A stretch of DNA of 64,000 bases from Pseudomonas sp. DNDY-54 (GCF_019880365.1 NZ_CP082271.1:1-64000), one strand, 5' to 3'. Numbered from the stretch's first letter, positions 1 through 9,274 are shown. Notes: generated by a model not told the origin, from the sequence alone. Numbers and translations are program-made.

Positions 1-1449
1 GTGTCTGTGGAACTATGGCAGCAATGCATTGACCTCTTGAGAGATGAGCTGCCTGCCCAACAATTCAACACCTGGATCCGTCCGCTTCAGGTCGAAACCG
101 AAGGGGATGAACTTCGCGTCTACGCGCCCAATCGGTTCGTGCTCGACTGGGTGAATGAAAAGTACCTGTCTCGGTTACTCGAGCTGTTGTCGGAACGCTC
201 AACCGGCATCACGCCCTCGTTGTCCTTATTGATCGGCAGCAGACGGACCGCAGCAGCTCGTGCATCCGTCGCTGTCGCTCGTGCGCAACAGCCAACTGGA
301 TCGCCGGCTGCCTCTGCGCCGCCCCAGGCTTCACGATCCGAATCTCCTGTTGCTGTAGCCGAACCTGCTGTGACACAGCCCACCCCGCGGGCGGAACGCA
401 ACGTGCAAGTTGAGGGCGGGCTGAAGCACACCAGTTATCTTAATCGCACCTTCACGTTCGAGAACTTCGTCGAGGGCAAGTCCAACCAGTTGGCGCGTGC
501 CGCGGCTTGGCAAGTCGCAGACAACCCGAAACATGGCTATAACCCGCTGTTCCTCTATGGTGGTGTTGGTCTCGGTAAAACGCACCTGATGCATGCTGTC
601 GGCAATCATCTGCTAAAGAAGAATCCCAACGCGAAGGTGGTTTATCTCCATTCAGAGCGTTTCGTTGCTGACATGGTCAAGGCGTTGCAGCTCAACGCCA
701 TCAACGAGTTCAAGCGGTTCTACCGCTCTGTGGACGCGCTGCTGATCGACGATATACAGTTTTTCGCTAAAAAAGAGCGATCACAGGAAGAGTTCTTTCA
801 CACCTTTAACGCGTTGCTCGAAGGTGGCCAGCAGGTCATCCTGACCAGTGATCGTTATCCGAAGGAGATTGATGGGCTGGAGGAGAGGCTGAAGTCTCGC
901 TTTGGTTGGGGCTTGACTGTTGCTGTCGAGCCGCCGGAGCTGGAGACGCGCGTGGCGATTCTGATGAAAAAGGCCGACCAGGCAAACGTCGACCTGCCGC
1001 ACGATGCTGCGTTCTTCATCGCTCAGCGCATCCGCTCCAACGTCCGTGAGCTTGAAGGTGCGTTGAAGCGAGTGATCGCTCATGCTCACTTTATGGGACG
1101 TGATATCACGATCGAGCTCATTCGCGAATCGCTCAAGGACCTGCTAGCGCTACAGGACAAGCTGGTAAGCGTTGATAATATCCAGCGTACTGTTGCCGAA
1201 TACTACAAGATCAAGATTTCTGACTTGCTTTCGAAGAGGCGTTCACGCTCAGTCGCGCGGCCTCGCCAGGTTGCGATGGCGCTGTCTAAAGAGTTGACTA
1301 ACCATAGCTTACCGGAAATTGGCGATGCGTTTGGTGGGCGCGATCACACGACAGTTCTCCACGCCTGTCGTAAAATCGCCGAACTTCGTGAGTTAGATGC
1401 CGATATTCGCGAAGATTACAAGAATCTGCTGCGCACTTTGACAACCTGA
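1..1449 (+). CDS. dnaA: Chromosomal replication initiator DnaA
   Basis: Initiator ATPase that binds DnaA boxes at oriC and melts the origin. The 482-residue protein has the usual four parts: an N-terminal helicase-loading domain (about 1-80), a low-complexity Ala/Pro/Ser linker (about 85-135), an AAA+ core with Walker A GGVGLGKTH (187-195) and Walker B LLIDDIQFF (247-255), and a C-terminal DNA-binding domain carrying the DnaA signature (GGRDHTTVLHACRKI). The start is GTG at base 1, so the sequence appears to be rotated to this codon and oriC would lie just outside the window at the other end of the circle. dnaN follows 37 bp downstream, then recF and gyrB. Confidence 0.98.
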   Translation: MSVELWQQCIDLLRDELPAQQFNTWIRPLQVETEGDELRVYAPNRFVLDWVNEKYLSRLLELLSERSTGITPSLSLLIGSRRTAAARASVAVARAQQPTGSPAASAPPQASRSESPVAVAEPAVTQPTPRAERNVQVEGGLKHTSYLNRTFTFENFVEGKSNQLARAAAWQVADNPKHGYNPLFLYGGVGLGKTHLMHAVGNHLLKKNPNAKVVYLHSERFVADMVKALQLNAINEFKRFYRSVDALLIDDIQFFAKKERSQEEFFHTFNALLEGGQQVILTSDRYPKEIDGLEERLKSRFGWGLTVAVEPPELETRVAILMKKADQANVDLPHDAAFFIAQRIRSNVRELEGALKRVIAHAHFMGRDITIELIRESLKDLLALQDKLVSVDNIQRTVAEYYKIKISDLLSKRRSRSVARPRQVAMALSKELTNHSLPEIGDAFGGRDHTTVLHACRKIAELRELDADIREDYKNLLRTLTT

Positions 1450-1486
1450 AAAGACTGCGGCCAATCATTAGGCAAGGGACCAGATC

Positions 1487-2590
1487 ATGCATTTCACTAT
1501 CCAGCGCGAAGCCCTGTTAAAACCACTGCAGTTGGTTGCTGGCGTCGTTGAGCGCCGCCAGACCTTGCCAGTGTTATCTAATGTGCTACTGGTCGTTCAA
1601 GACAATCAATTGTCACTCACCGGTACCGATCTTGAGGTCGAGCTGGTTGGCCGAGTCGCGCTGGAAGATGCCTCCGAGCCGGGCGAGATCACAGTGCCGG
1701 CGCGTAAGTTGATGGATATCTGCAAGAGCCTTCAGCCTGACGCGTTAATCGACATACGTTTGGACGACCAGAAGGTCGTCATCAAATCTGGACGCAGCCG
1801 CTTTTCCCTGTCGACGCTGCCGGCCAACGATTTCCCGTCCGTTGAGGAGGGCCCTGGTTCGCTGAACTTCAGCGTCAACCAGGGCAAGATGCGTCGCCTT
1901 ATTGAACGAAGCAGCTTTGCTATGGCGCAGCAGGACGTTCGTTACTACCTGAACGGTATGCTGATTGAGGTTTCCAGCGGCATGCTGCGAGCGGTCGCTA
2001 CTGATGGCCACCGTTTGGCTATGTGTTCCATGCAAGCCGGCATCGACCAACCGGATCGCCATCAGGTTATCGTGCCACGCAAGGGTATTCTAGAACTGGC
2101 GCGGCTGCTGACCGATCAGGACGGCGAGGTCAGTATCGTACTCGGTCAACACCATATTCGCGCGACCACTGGTGAGTTCACTTTCACCTCTAAGTTGGTC
2201 GATGGGAAGTTTCCGGATTATGAGCGTGTTCTGCCTCGTGGCGGTGACAAGCTTGTAGTCGGGGAGCGTCAGACGCTTCGTGAAGCGTTTAGTCGAACAG
2301 CGATTCTGTCCAACGAAAAGTACCGTGGCATTCGTCTTCAGTTGGAAAGCGGCCTGCTGAAAATCCAGGCTAATAATCCAGAGCAGGAAGAAGCGGAAGA
2401 AGAGGTAGCCGTCGATTACAACGGTGGGTCGCTGGAGATCGGATTCAATGTCAGCTACCTGCTGGACGTCCTGGGTGTCATGACCACTGATCAGGTTCGT
2501 CTGATACTGTCAGACGCCAATAGCAGCGCGCTTGTTCAGGAATTTGATAATGATGACTCTGCTTACGTCGTCATGCCGATGCGTCTGTAA
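1487..2590 (+). CDS. dnaN: DNA polymerase III beta sliding clamp
   Basis: Ring-shaped processivity clamp that tethers DNA polymerase III and repair polymerases to DNA. At 367 residues it has the standard bacterial length, opening MHFTIQREALLKPLQLV and ending VVMPMRL, the conserved clamp C-terminus. The ATG start has an AGGGAC-like ribosome site a few bases upstream. It lies between dnaA and recF in the canonical order; no terminator is visible on either side, so cotranscription with recF and gyrB is likely. Confidence 0.98.
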   Translation: MHFTIQREALLKPLQLVAGVVERRQTLPVLSNVLLVVQDNQLSLTGTDLEVELVGRVALEDASEPGEITVPARKLMDICKSLQPDALIDIRLDDQKVVIKSGRSRFSLSTLPANDFPSVEEGPGSLNFSVNQGKMRRLIERSSFAMAQQDVRYYLNGMLIEVSSGMLRAVATDGHRLAMCSMQAGIDQPDRHQVIVPRKGILELARLLTDQDGEVSIVLGQHHIRATTGEFTFTSKLVDGKFPDYERVLPRGGDKLVVGERQTLREAFSRTAILSNEKYRGIRLQLESGLLKIQANNPEQEEAEEEVAVDYNGGSLEIGFNVSYLLDVLGVMTTDQVRLILSDANSSALVQEFDNDDSAYVVMPMRL

Positions 2591-2601
2591 TCTCCTTCTG
2601 A

Positions 2602-3714
2602 ATGTCCCTTAGCCGTCTCTCTGTCACCGGCGTTCGCAATCTGCAGCCGGTGACGTTAACTCCCTCCCCTCGTATCAACATTCTTCATGGCGACAACGGT
2701 AGCGGGAAGACGAGTCTTCTCGAGGCCATCCATCTACTTGGAATGGCACGCTCGTTTCGGAGCAGCCGTTTGAACCCCGTCATAACGCATGAACAAGCTA
2801 GTTGTACGGTATTCGGCCAGGTTGAGCTGGGCGACGATCAATCGAGTGCGCTTGGGGTCTCGAGGGATCGTAGAGGAGAACTCCGGATTCGAATCAATGG
2901 CCAGAGTGTCCGTAGCGCGGCGGAGCTAGCTGAAGCGTTGCCCTTGCAGCTGATCAATCCCGATAGCTTTCGGTTACTGGAGGGTGCGCCGAAATTGCGT
3001 CGTCAATTTCTTGATTGGGGTGTGTTCCACGTGGAACCTCGTTTTTTGAAGGCTTGGCAGCGCTTGCAGCTGGCGTTGCGGCAACGAAACTCGTGGCTAC
3101 GACATGGTACACTTGACACCGCTTCGCAGGCCGCTTGGAGCCGCGAACTCAGCGCAGCGAGCGATGAGATTGATGGCTACAGACGGGCTTATATCCAGAC
3201 ATTGAAACCTGTTTTTGAGCAGACGTTAGCCTCGCTTTTAGCACTCGATGGTTTTCAGTTGAGCTACTACCGAGGCTGGGATAAAGACCGATCCTTAGCT
3301 GACGTGCTTGAGGGTTCAATCGATCGTGACCGGGCCATGGGGCATACCCAGGCGGGACCGCAAAGAGCAGATCTCAGGTTGCGCGTAGCCAACCATAATG
3401 CCGCCGAAACCCTGTCTCGAGGTCAGCAAAAACTGGTGGTCTGTGCGCTCAGAATCGCGCAAGGACATCTGGTCAGTGAAGCGAAGCGAGGCCAGTGCAT
3501 CTATCTAGTCGATGACCTGCCATCCGAACTGGATGATCAGCACCGCCTTGCATTGTGTCGGTTGTTGGAACAATTGAACTGCCAGGTCTTTATTACCTGC
3601 GTGGATTCGAATGTATTGCAAGAAGGCTGGCGTGACGATACGCCGGTCTCAATGTTTCACGTGGAACATGGTGCGATTGCCCAGGTCCACGGCCCCTCGG
3701 GAGTGAAGGCATGA
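2602..3714 (+). CDS. recF: DNA replication and repair protein RecF
   Basis: SMC-like ATPase that helps load RecA at single-stranded gaps with RecO and RecR. The 370-residue product has Walker A GDNGSGKTS (about 30-38) near the N-terminus. The C-terminal half has the ABC-type signature region (LSRGQQK) and a Walker B-like VDDLPSELD near residue 302, where RecF homologs usually read DD-x-SELD. It begins 11 bp after dnaN, and its TGA overlaps the gyrB ATG (ATGA), suggesting translational coupling. Two parS-like palindromes lie inside the coding sequence. Confidence 0.97.
   Translation: MSLSRLSVTGVRNLQPVTLTPSPRINILHGDNGSGKTSLLEAIHLLGMARSFRSSRLNPVITHEQASCTVFGQVELGDDQSSALGVSRDRRGELRIRINGQSVRSAAELAEALPLQLINPDSFRLLEGAPKLRRQFLDWGVFHVEPRFLKAWQRLQLALRQRNSWLRHGTLDTASQAAWSRELSAASDEIDGYRRAYIQTLKPVFEQTLASLLALDGFQLSYYRGWDKDRSLADVLEGSIDRDRAMGHTQAGPQRADLRLRVANHNAAETLSRGQQKLVVCALRIAQGHLVSEAKRGQCIYLVDDLPSELDDQHRLALCRLLEQLNCQVFITCVDSNVLQEGWRDDTPVSMFHVEHGAIAQVHGPSGVKA
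3023..3038. promoter_or_regulatory. parS-like ParB-binding site inside recF
   Basis: The 16-mer TGTTCCACGTGGAACC matches the Pseudomonas parS palindrome TGTTCCACGTGGAACA at 15 of 16 positions. It is embedded in frame in recF. Origin-proximal parS sites are where ParB loads for chromosome segregation. Confidence 0.8.
3653..3668. promoter_or_regulatory. parS-like ParB-binding site at the 3' end of recF
   Basis: TGTTTCACGTGGAACA, a near-perfect inverted repeat differing at one base from TGTTCCACGTGGAACA and from the general bacterial TGTTTCACGTGAAACA. It lies inside recF, about 630 bp from the first site. Confidence 0.8.
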
Positions 3715-6125
3715 GCGAAAACCACACGTACGATTCGTCGAGTATCAAAGTTCTAAAAGGGCTTGATGCCGTACGTAAGCGTCCCGGCATGTATATCGGC
3801 GACACCGACGACGGCACCGGTTTGCATCACATGGTCTTTGAAGTGGTCGACAACTCGATCGACGAAGCACTTGCAGGCCACTGCAGCGATATCAGCATCA
3901 CCATCCACGTAGATGAGTCGATTAGTGTCCGCGATAACGGCCGTGGGATCCCGGTCGACATCCACGAAGAGGGCGTCTCAGCTGCTGAAGTCATCATGAC
4001 CGTGCTGCATGCGGGCGGTAAGTTCGACGATAACTCCTACAAGGTATCCGGCGGGCTGCATGGCGTGGGTGTTTCGGTGGTTAACGCGCTTTCCAGGGAA
4101 CTGATACTGACTATCCGTCGTGATGGCAGAGTATGGGAGCAGATCTATCACCACGGTGTGCCGCAGGCACCCCTAACCGCTGTCGGCGAAACCGAAGATT
4201 CGGGGACACAGATTCACTTCAAGCCATCAGCCGAGACCTTCCAGAATATCCACTTCAGCTGGGATATCTTGGCCAAACGATTACGGGAACTTTCGTTTCT
4301 GAACTCGGGGGTTGGGATCGTGTTGCGCGATGAGCGCAACGCCAAGGAAGAGCTGTTCAAGTACGAGGGTGGTCTCAGCGCGTTTGTCGCTTACCTCAAT
4401 ACGAATAAAACGCCGGTTAACGAGGTGTTTCACTTTAATGTTCAGCGGGATGACGGCGTCGGCGTAGAAGTTGCGCTGCAGTGGAATGATAGCTTCAACG
4501 AGAACCTGCTGTGCTTCACGAACAACATCCCCCAGCGTGACGGTGGTACCCACCTGGCGGGCTTCCGGTCTGCGCTAACGCGCAACCTGAACAACTATAT
4601 CGAGCAGGAAGGCCTGGCGAAAAAGCACAAGGTCTCAACCACAGGCGATGATGCGCGGGAAGGCCTGACAGCCATCATTTCTGTGAAGGTTCCCGATCCT
4701 AAATTCAGCTCGCAAACAAAGGACAAGCTCGTCTCGTCCGAAGTTAAGACGGCTGTCGAGCAGGAGATGGGTAAACACTTCGCAGACTTCCTGTTGGAAC
4801 ACCCCAACGAGGCGAAGGCTGTTGTCGGCAAAATGATCGATGCGGCGCGTGCCCGAGAGGCAGCACGCAAGGCGCGTGAAATGACGCGTCGCAAGGGCGC
4901 TTTGGATATTGCGGGTTTGCCCGGAAAACTCGCCGATTGCCAGGAAAAAGATCCTGCGCTCTCAGAACTCTACATCGTGGAGGGTGACTCCGCGGGTGGC
5001 TCTGCAAAACAGGGCCGTAACCGCAGGACCCAGGCCATCCTGCCGTTGAAGGGCAAGATCCTCAACGTCGAGAAGGCTCGATTCGACAAGATGATTTCTT
5101 CTCAAGAGGTCGGTACGTTGATTACGGCGCTCGGCTGCGGTATCGGTCGGGATGAGTACAACATTGACAAGTTGCGTTATCACAACATCATCATCATGAC
5201 GGATGCTGACGTTGACGGATCGCACATCCGTACGTTGCTGTTAACGTTCTTCTTCCGCCAGCTTCCGGAGTTAATCGAGCGAGGCTACGTCTACATCGCG
5301 CAGCCACCGCTCTACAAGGTCAAGCGTGGCAAGCAGGAGCAGTACATTAAGGACGACGAGGCGATGGACGAATACCTCACGCAATCTGCTCTTGAAGATG
5401 CCAGCCTGCACGTTAATGAGCACGCACCGGGTCTCTCAGGCGAGGCGTTGGAACGTCTCGTTAATGATTACCGTACGGTCATCAAGACCTTGCAGCGCCT
5501 GTCGCGCCTCTACCCACAAGAGCTTACCGAGCACTTTATTTATCTACCACGTGTGAGCGTCGAGCAGTTGGGCGATCACGCGGCTATGCAGGCCTGGCTG
5601 GAGCCTTACGCGGCGCTGCTCAAAGGCGTTGAGCGCTCCGGGCTGGCTTATAAAGTCAGCTTGCGTGAGGATAAAGAGCGCCATCTGTGGCTGCCGGAGG
5701 TTGAGATTCTTTCTCATGGATTGGCGAGTTACATCACCTTCAACCGCGACTTCTTTGGCAGTAATGATTACAAGACCGTCACGGTTCTAGGCGAACAACT
5801 CAACAGTCTTCTTGAGGATGGCGCTTATGTGAAGCGTGGTGAACGCAAGAAGGCGGTTACGACCTTCAAGGAGGCACTTGATTGGTTGATGACTGAAGGG
5901 ACCCGTCGTCATAGCGTTCAGCGCTATAAAGGGCTCGGAGAAATGAACCCAGACCAGCTGTGGGAAACAACGATGGATCCAGCGGTTCGTCGTATGCTCA
6001 GGGTGACTATTGAGGACGCGATTGCTGCCGATCAGATCTTCAACACACTCATGGGCGATGCGGTTGAACCACGTCGCGATTTCATCGAGTCCAACGCTTT
6101 GGCGGTATCCAATCTGGACTTCTGA
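3711..6125 (+). CDS. gyrB: DNA gyrase subunit B
   Basis: ATPase subunit of DNA gyrase, which introduces negative supercoils together with GyrA. The 804-residue protein has an N-terminal GHKL ATPase domain (EVVDNSIDEA near 44-53, the ATP-lid glycines GGLHGVGVSVVNALS), a transducer domain, and a TOPRIM domain with IVEGDSAGGSA near 422 and DADVDGSHIRT near 497. The quinolone-region block KILNVEKARFDKM is intact. It ends with the expected Gly/Asp-rich tail region (GDAVEPRRDFIESNAL). The start overlaps the recF stop, and an intrinsic terminator follows 50 bp after the stop. Confidence 0.98.
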   Translation: MSENHTYDSSSIKVLKGLDAVRKRPGMYIGDTDDGTGLHHMVFEVVDNSIDEALAGHCSDISITIHVDESISVRDNGRGIPVDIHEEGVSAAEVIMTVLHAGGKFDDNSYKVSGGLHGVGVSVVNALSRELILTIRRDGRVWEQIYHHGVPQAPLTAVGETEDSGTQIHFKPSAETFQNIHFSWDILAKRLRELSFLNSGVGIVLRDERNAKEELFKYEGGLSAFVAYLNTNKTPVNEVFHFNVQRDDGVGVEVALQWNDSFNENLLCFTNNIPQRDGGTHLAGFRSALTRNLNNYIEQEGLAKKHKVSTTGDDAREGLTAIISVKVPDPKFSSQTKDKLVSSEVKTAVEQEMGKHFADFLLEHPNEAKAVVGKMIDAARAREAARKAREMTRRKGALDIAGLPGKLADCQEKDPALSELYIVEGDSAGGSAKQGRNRRTQAILPLKGKILNVEKARFDKMISSQEVGTLITALGCGIGRDEYNIDKLRYHNIIIMTDADVDGSHIRTLLLTFFFRQLPELIERGYVYIAQPPLYKVKRGKQEQYIKDDEAMDEYLTQSALEDASLHVNEHAPGLSGEALERLVNDYRTVIKTLQRLSRLYPQELTEHFIYLPRVSVEQLGDHAAMQAWLEPYAALLKGVERSGLAYKVSLREDKERHLWLPEVEILSHGLASYITFNRDFFGSNDYKTVTVLGEQLNSLLEDGAYVKRGERKKAVTTFKEALDWLMTEGTRRHSVQRYKGLGEMNPDQLWETTMDPAVRRMLRVTIEDAIAADQIFNTLMGDAVEPRRDFIESNALAVSNLDF

Positions 6126-6172
6126 AACAACAATCCCACCACCCTCACCTAAACCAAGCTGTAAAACTCGAG

Positions 6173-6195
6173 ACCCGGCGTAAGCCGGGTTTTTT
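6173..6195 (+). terminator. Rho-independent terminator after gyrB
   Basis: Stem ACCCGGC / GCCGGGT with a short loop, followed by a run of six T. It closes the dnaA-gyrB cluster and abuts a perfect parS site. Confidence 0.85.
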
Positions 6196-6210
6196 GTTCC
6201 ACGTGGAACA
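6195..6210. promoter_or_regulatory. Perfect parS site between gyrB and ahpF
   Basis: TGTTCCACGTGGAACA, a perfect 16-bp palindrome identical to the Pseudomonas parS consensus, lying directly after the gyrB terminator and about 6.2 kb from the dnaA start. It is expected to be a ParB nucleation site. Confidence 0.92.
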
Positions 6211-6250
6211 CGATAGTGTGACTGCATTGCCTTGCTTGGTTTAATCAATT

Positions 6251-6278
6251 TTTGAATAGTGCTCGCGACTCGTATGAT
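6251..6278 (+). promoter_or_regulatory. Possible sigma-70 promoter for ahpF
   Basis: TTTGAA and TATGAT separated by 16 bp, about 60 bp before the ahpF start. ATAG tetranucleotides nearby hint at OxyR-type half-sites, but I could not build a convincing full OxyR site. Confidence 0.35.
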
Positions 6279-6340
6279 CTCGTCATCGACTTATAGCTTG
6301 CCGCTGCCATAGCGGCCCATCGATTAACGGAGTTTCAAAC

Positions 6341-7903
6341 ATGCTCGATAACAACCTCAAAACGCAACTGAAAACCTACCTGGAGAAGGTCACCCAGCCG
6401 TTCGAGATCGTTGCGTCCCTCGGTGACGGCGCCAAGTCCCAGGAAATGCTCAGCCTGCTGGAAGACATCACCAGCCTGAGCGACAAGATCACCCTACGCA
6501 CCGACGGCGATGACGTGCGCAAACCGTCGTTTGCACTCAACCGTATCGGTGGCGACATCAGCCTGCGTTTCGCTGGCATCCCGATGGGCCACGAATTCAC
6601 CTCGCTGGTGCTGGCCCTGCTGCAGGTCGGCGGGCATCCGTCCAAGACCGCACCTGAGGTCATCGAGCAGATCAAGAATCTGGACGGTGAGTACAACTTC
6701 GAAACCTACTTTTCGTTGTCCTGCCAGAACTGCCCGGACGTGGTCCAGGCGTTGAACTTGATGGCCGTGCTCAATCCGAACATCCGCCACGTCGCCATCG
6801 ACGGTGCACTGTTCCAGGAAGAAGTCACCGTTCGCCAAGTCATGTCCGTACCGAGCATCTACCTCAACGGTGAACTGTTCGGTCAGGGCCGCATGGGCGA
6901 AGAAGAAATCCTCGCTAAGCTCGATACCGGCGCGTCAGCGCGCGACGCCGAGAAGCTCAGTGCGAAGGACGCCTTCGATGTGCTCGTCGTCGGTGGTGGC
7001 CCCGCCGGCGCCGCAGCGGCCATCTATGCCGCGCGCAAGGGCATCCGGACCGGTGTCGCGGCCGAACGTTTCGGCGGTCAAGTGCTCGACACCATGGCCA
7101 TCGAGAACTTCATCTCGGTCAGCGAGACCGAAGGCCCGAAACTGGCCCGCGCGCTGGAGAACCATGTGCGCGAATACGACGTCGACATCATGAACCTGCA
7201 GCGCGCCGCCCAGCTGATCCCTGGCTCCGATGGCAGCCTGCACGAGATCAAACTGGAGAACGGTGGCTCGCTGAAGGCCAAAACACTGATCCTCGCCACC
7301 GGCGCCCGTTGGCGCGAAATGAACGTGCCGGGTGAGCAGGAATACCGCGGTCGTGGCGTCGCCTACTGCCCACACTGTGACGGCCCGCTGTTCAAGGGTA
7401 AGCGCGTCGCGGTCATCGGCGGCGGCAATTCGGGTGTGGAAGCGGCCATCGACCTGGCCGGAATCGTTGCCCAGGTCACGTTGCTCGAGTTCGACAGCCA
7501 GCTGCGTGCCGACGCCGTGCTGCAGAAGAAGCTGCACAGCCTGCCCAACGTCACCGTAATCACCAGTGCGCTGACCAGCGAAGTCACTGGCGACGGCAAG
7601 AAGGTGACCGGGCTGATCTACAAGGACCGCAACTCCAGCGAATTCCACGAGCTGGAACTGGAAGGCATCTTTGTGCAGATCGGCCTGCTGCCTAACTCCG
7701 ATTGGCTGAAAGGCACCGTGGAGCTGACGTCGCGCGGCGAGATCATTGTCGATGCGCGTGGCGAGACCTCGCTGCCGGGTATCTTCGCCGCCGGCGACGT
7801 GACGACTGTGCCGTACAAGCAGATCGTTATCGCCGTCGGTGAAGGCGCCAAGGCCTCGCTGAGCGCCTTCGATCACCTGATCCGTAGCTCTGTCGATGAC
7901 TGA
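6341..7903 (+). CDS. ahpF: Alkyl hydroperoxide reductase subunit F
   Basis: Flavoprotein disulfide reductase that passes electrons from NADH to the peroxiredoxin AhpC. The 520-residue product shows the complete AhpF architecture: an N-terminal double thioredoxin-fold module with CQNC (C128/C131), an FAD-binding GGGPAGAAAAIYAARKG motif near 215, the second redox pair CPHC (C343/C346), an NAD-binding GGGNSGVEAA motif, and a C-terminal FAD motif (GIFAAGDVT). The ATG is preceded by a GGAG ribosome site. No ahpC is next to it; the upstream neighbour is gyrB and downstream is a convergent acyltransferase. The usual ahpC-ahpF pairing is therefore absent here, and AhpC must be encoded elsewhere. Confidence 0.96.
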   Translation: MLDNNLKTQLKTYLEKVTQPFEIVASLGDGAKSQEMLSLLEDITSLSDKITLRTDGDDVRKPSFALNRIGGDISLRFAGIPMGHEFTSLVLALLQVGGHPSKTAPEVIEQIKNLDGEYNFETYFSLSCQNCPDVVQALNLMAVLNPNIRHVAIDGALFQEEVTVRQVMSVPSIYLNGELFGQGRMGEEEILAKLDTGASARDAEKLSAKDAFDVLVVGGGPAGAAAAIYAARKGIRTGVAAERFGGQVLDTMAIENFISVSETEGPKLARALENHVREYDVDIMNLQRAAQLIPGSDGSLHEIKLENGGSLKAKTLILATGARWREMNVPGEQEYRGRGVAYCPHCDGPLFKGKRVAVIGGGNSGVEAAIDLAGIVAQVTLLEFDSQLRADAVLQKKLHSLPNVTVITSALTSEVTGDGKKVTGLIYKDRNSSEFHELELEGIFVQIGLLPNSDWLKGTVELTSRGEIIVDARGETSLPGIFAAGDVTTVPYKQIVIAVGEGAKASLSAFDHLIRSSVDD

Positions 7904-7929
7904 GCCTGACGCTCACAACTGGCCGTAAC

Positions 7930-7965
7930 AAAAGGGGGAGCAGATTTCGATCTGCTCCCCCTTTT
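7930..7965. terminator. Bidirectional terminator with UUCG loop
   Basis: A perfect 16-bp stem (AAAAGGGGGAGCAGAT with its complement) around a TTCG tetraloop, with A/T tracts on both sides. It lies between the convergent ahpF and plsC genes and can serve both strands. Confidence 0.93.
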
Positions 7966-7994
7966 GCATTGCTGGCCATGTCCCGCGGCTTCGT

Positions 7995-8735
7995 TTATTG
8001 GACGCTCGATTCGAGCTGGCTGACCTGCAGGTTGACCCAATCTTCAGCGCGCTGATTGAGCTCGGCGACCGCACGAGGTCCCTCGCTCTCGGCACTCATG
8101 GGAGGTCCGATCACGACACGAATGGTCCCAGGCCGCTTTCCCCATCCCGATTTCGGCCAGAACATGCCAGCGTTGTGTGCGATCGGAAGCACGGGCAGCT
8201 TGGCGTTCACCGCCAGTGCCGCCCCACTTCGTGAGAACTTGCCGGTTTGCCCAACCGGCACGCGTGTCCCCTCAGGAAAAATCAGCACCCAGGCCCCCTG
8301 ATCCAGCCGCTCCTGGCCCTGTTTGGCCACTTGGCGCAACGCCGCCTTCGGATTGTTTCGGTCGATGGCGATGGGTTTCAAGAGCATGATCGCCCAGCCG
8401 AAGAATGGCACGTGGAGCAGTTCCCGCTTGAGCACCTGACTCAGCGGCTCGAAATACGCCGAGAGAAAGAAGGTCTCCCATGTACTCTGATGCTTGGACA
8501 GGATGACACAAGGCTTATCAGGGATGTTCTCCTGACCAATGACTTCATAACGCAAGCCAACAATCACTTTCGCCAGCCATACCGCGCTGCGACACCACGT
8601 CTGAACGACAAACCGGTAACGTTTGCGAAACGGCATGAAGGGGGCAAAGACGAGGCTGACCAGGCACCAGGCGAATGCCGTAAAGCCCAGCAACAGGTAG
8701 AACAGTGCGATGCGAATCGGCAGCAACGCACTCAT
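7995..8735 (-). CDS. plsC: 1-acyl-sn-glycerol-3-phosphate acyltransferase (PlsC/LptA/HdtS type)
   Basis: Membrane enzyme that acylates lysophosphatidic acid to phosphatidic acid in phospholipid synthesis. The 246-residue protein has N-terminal hydrophobic segments (about 8-35), the acyltransferase block I motif in SKHQSTWETFF (H-x4-E form), and block III FPEGTR. In pseudomonads this position next to gmhB and glyS is held by a homolog named lptA or hdtS; the latter was linked to acyl-homoserine lactone formation in P. fluorescens, so a second activity is possible but not visible here. Its ATG overlaps the gmhB stop (ATGA), indicating an operon glyQ-glyS-gmhB-plsC. Confidence 0.9.
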   Translation of the reverse strand: MSALLPIRIALFYLLLGFTAFAWCLVSLVFAPFMPFRKRYRFVVQTWCRSAVWLAKVIVGLRYEVIGQENIPDKPCVILSKHQSTWETFFLSAYFEPLSQVLKRELLHVPFFGWAIMLLKPIAIDRNNPKAALRQVAKQGQERLDQGAWVLIFPEGTRVPVGQTGKFSRSGAALAVNAKLPVLPIAHNAGMFWPKSGWGKRPGTIRVVIGPPMSAESEGPRAVAELNQRAEDWVNLQVSQLESSVQ

Positions 8736-9274
8736 TCTTTTGCCCCCAACAAATGATCGGTTACCGCCGCCAAGTCATCGAACACCTGCGTACCTGGTGG
8801 CAGCGTACCTTCCAAGGTCTTCATACCTTTGCCGGTGCGGACCAGATATGGCACGCCGCCTAGCCGCATTCCAGCGTGCAGATCGCGATGGCTGTCCCCG
8901 ACAACCGGAACACCCTTGAGATTTTCCAGATGGAAATGCTCGGCGATTTGCTGAAACAAGCCAGGTAAGGGTTTACGGCAATCACAGCCATCGTCCGGGC
9001 CATGTGGGCAATGGACAATGAGGTCGATGCGCCCCCCCTGCTCCATCACCAAACGCTGCATCTTAAAGTGCATGTCGCCAAGGGCGATCGCGTCGAAGAG
9101 GCCGCGGGCCAGGCCAGACTGGTTAGTCGCGACCGCCACCGTCCAACCTGCTTCGCACAGGCGAGCAATGGCCTCCAGCGACCCCGGAATGGGGATCCAC
9201 TCGTCCAGCGTCTTCACATAGGCGTCGGAGTCCTCATTGATGACGCCGTCGCGGTCTAGCACTATCAATTTCAC
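8732..9274 (-). CDS. gmhB: D-glycero-beta-D-manno-heptose-1,7-bisphosphate 7-phosphatase
   Basis: HAD-family phosphatase in the ADP-heptose pathway for LPS core. It starts with the nucleophile motif LDRDGVIN and carries the GmhB zinc-binding stretch CPHGPDDGCDC. I chose the GTG at 9274 (180 residues, first residues M/V-KLIVLDRDG). It begins 4 bp after the glyS stop and matches the family N-terminus. An upstream TTG at 9310 would overlap glyS by 32 bp and add an unconserved dozen residues. It ends in an ATGA overlap with plsC. Confidence 0.92.
   Translation of the reverse strand: MKLIVLDRDGVINEDSDAYVKTLDEWIPIPGSLEAIARLCEAGWTVAVATNQSGLARGLFDAIALGDMHFKMQRLVMEQGGRIDLIVHCPHGPDDGCDCRKPLPGLFQQIAEHFHLENLKGVPVVGDSHRDLHAGMRLGGVPYLVRTGKGMKTLEGTLPPGTQVFDDLAAVTDHLLGAKE

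Noticed and set aside
6243..6330. An OxyR binding site before ahpF
   Set aside because: Isolated ATAG half-sites occur, but the four-part ATAG/CTAT spacing cannot be completed.
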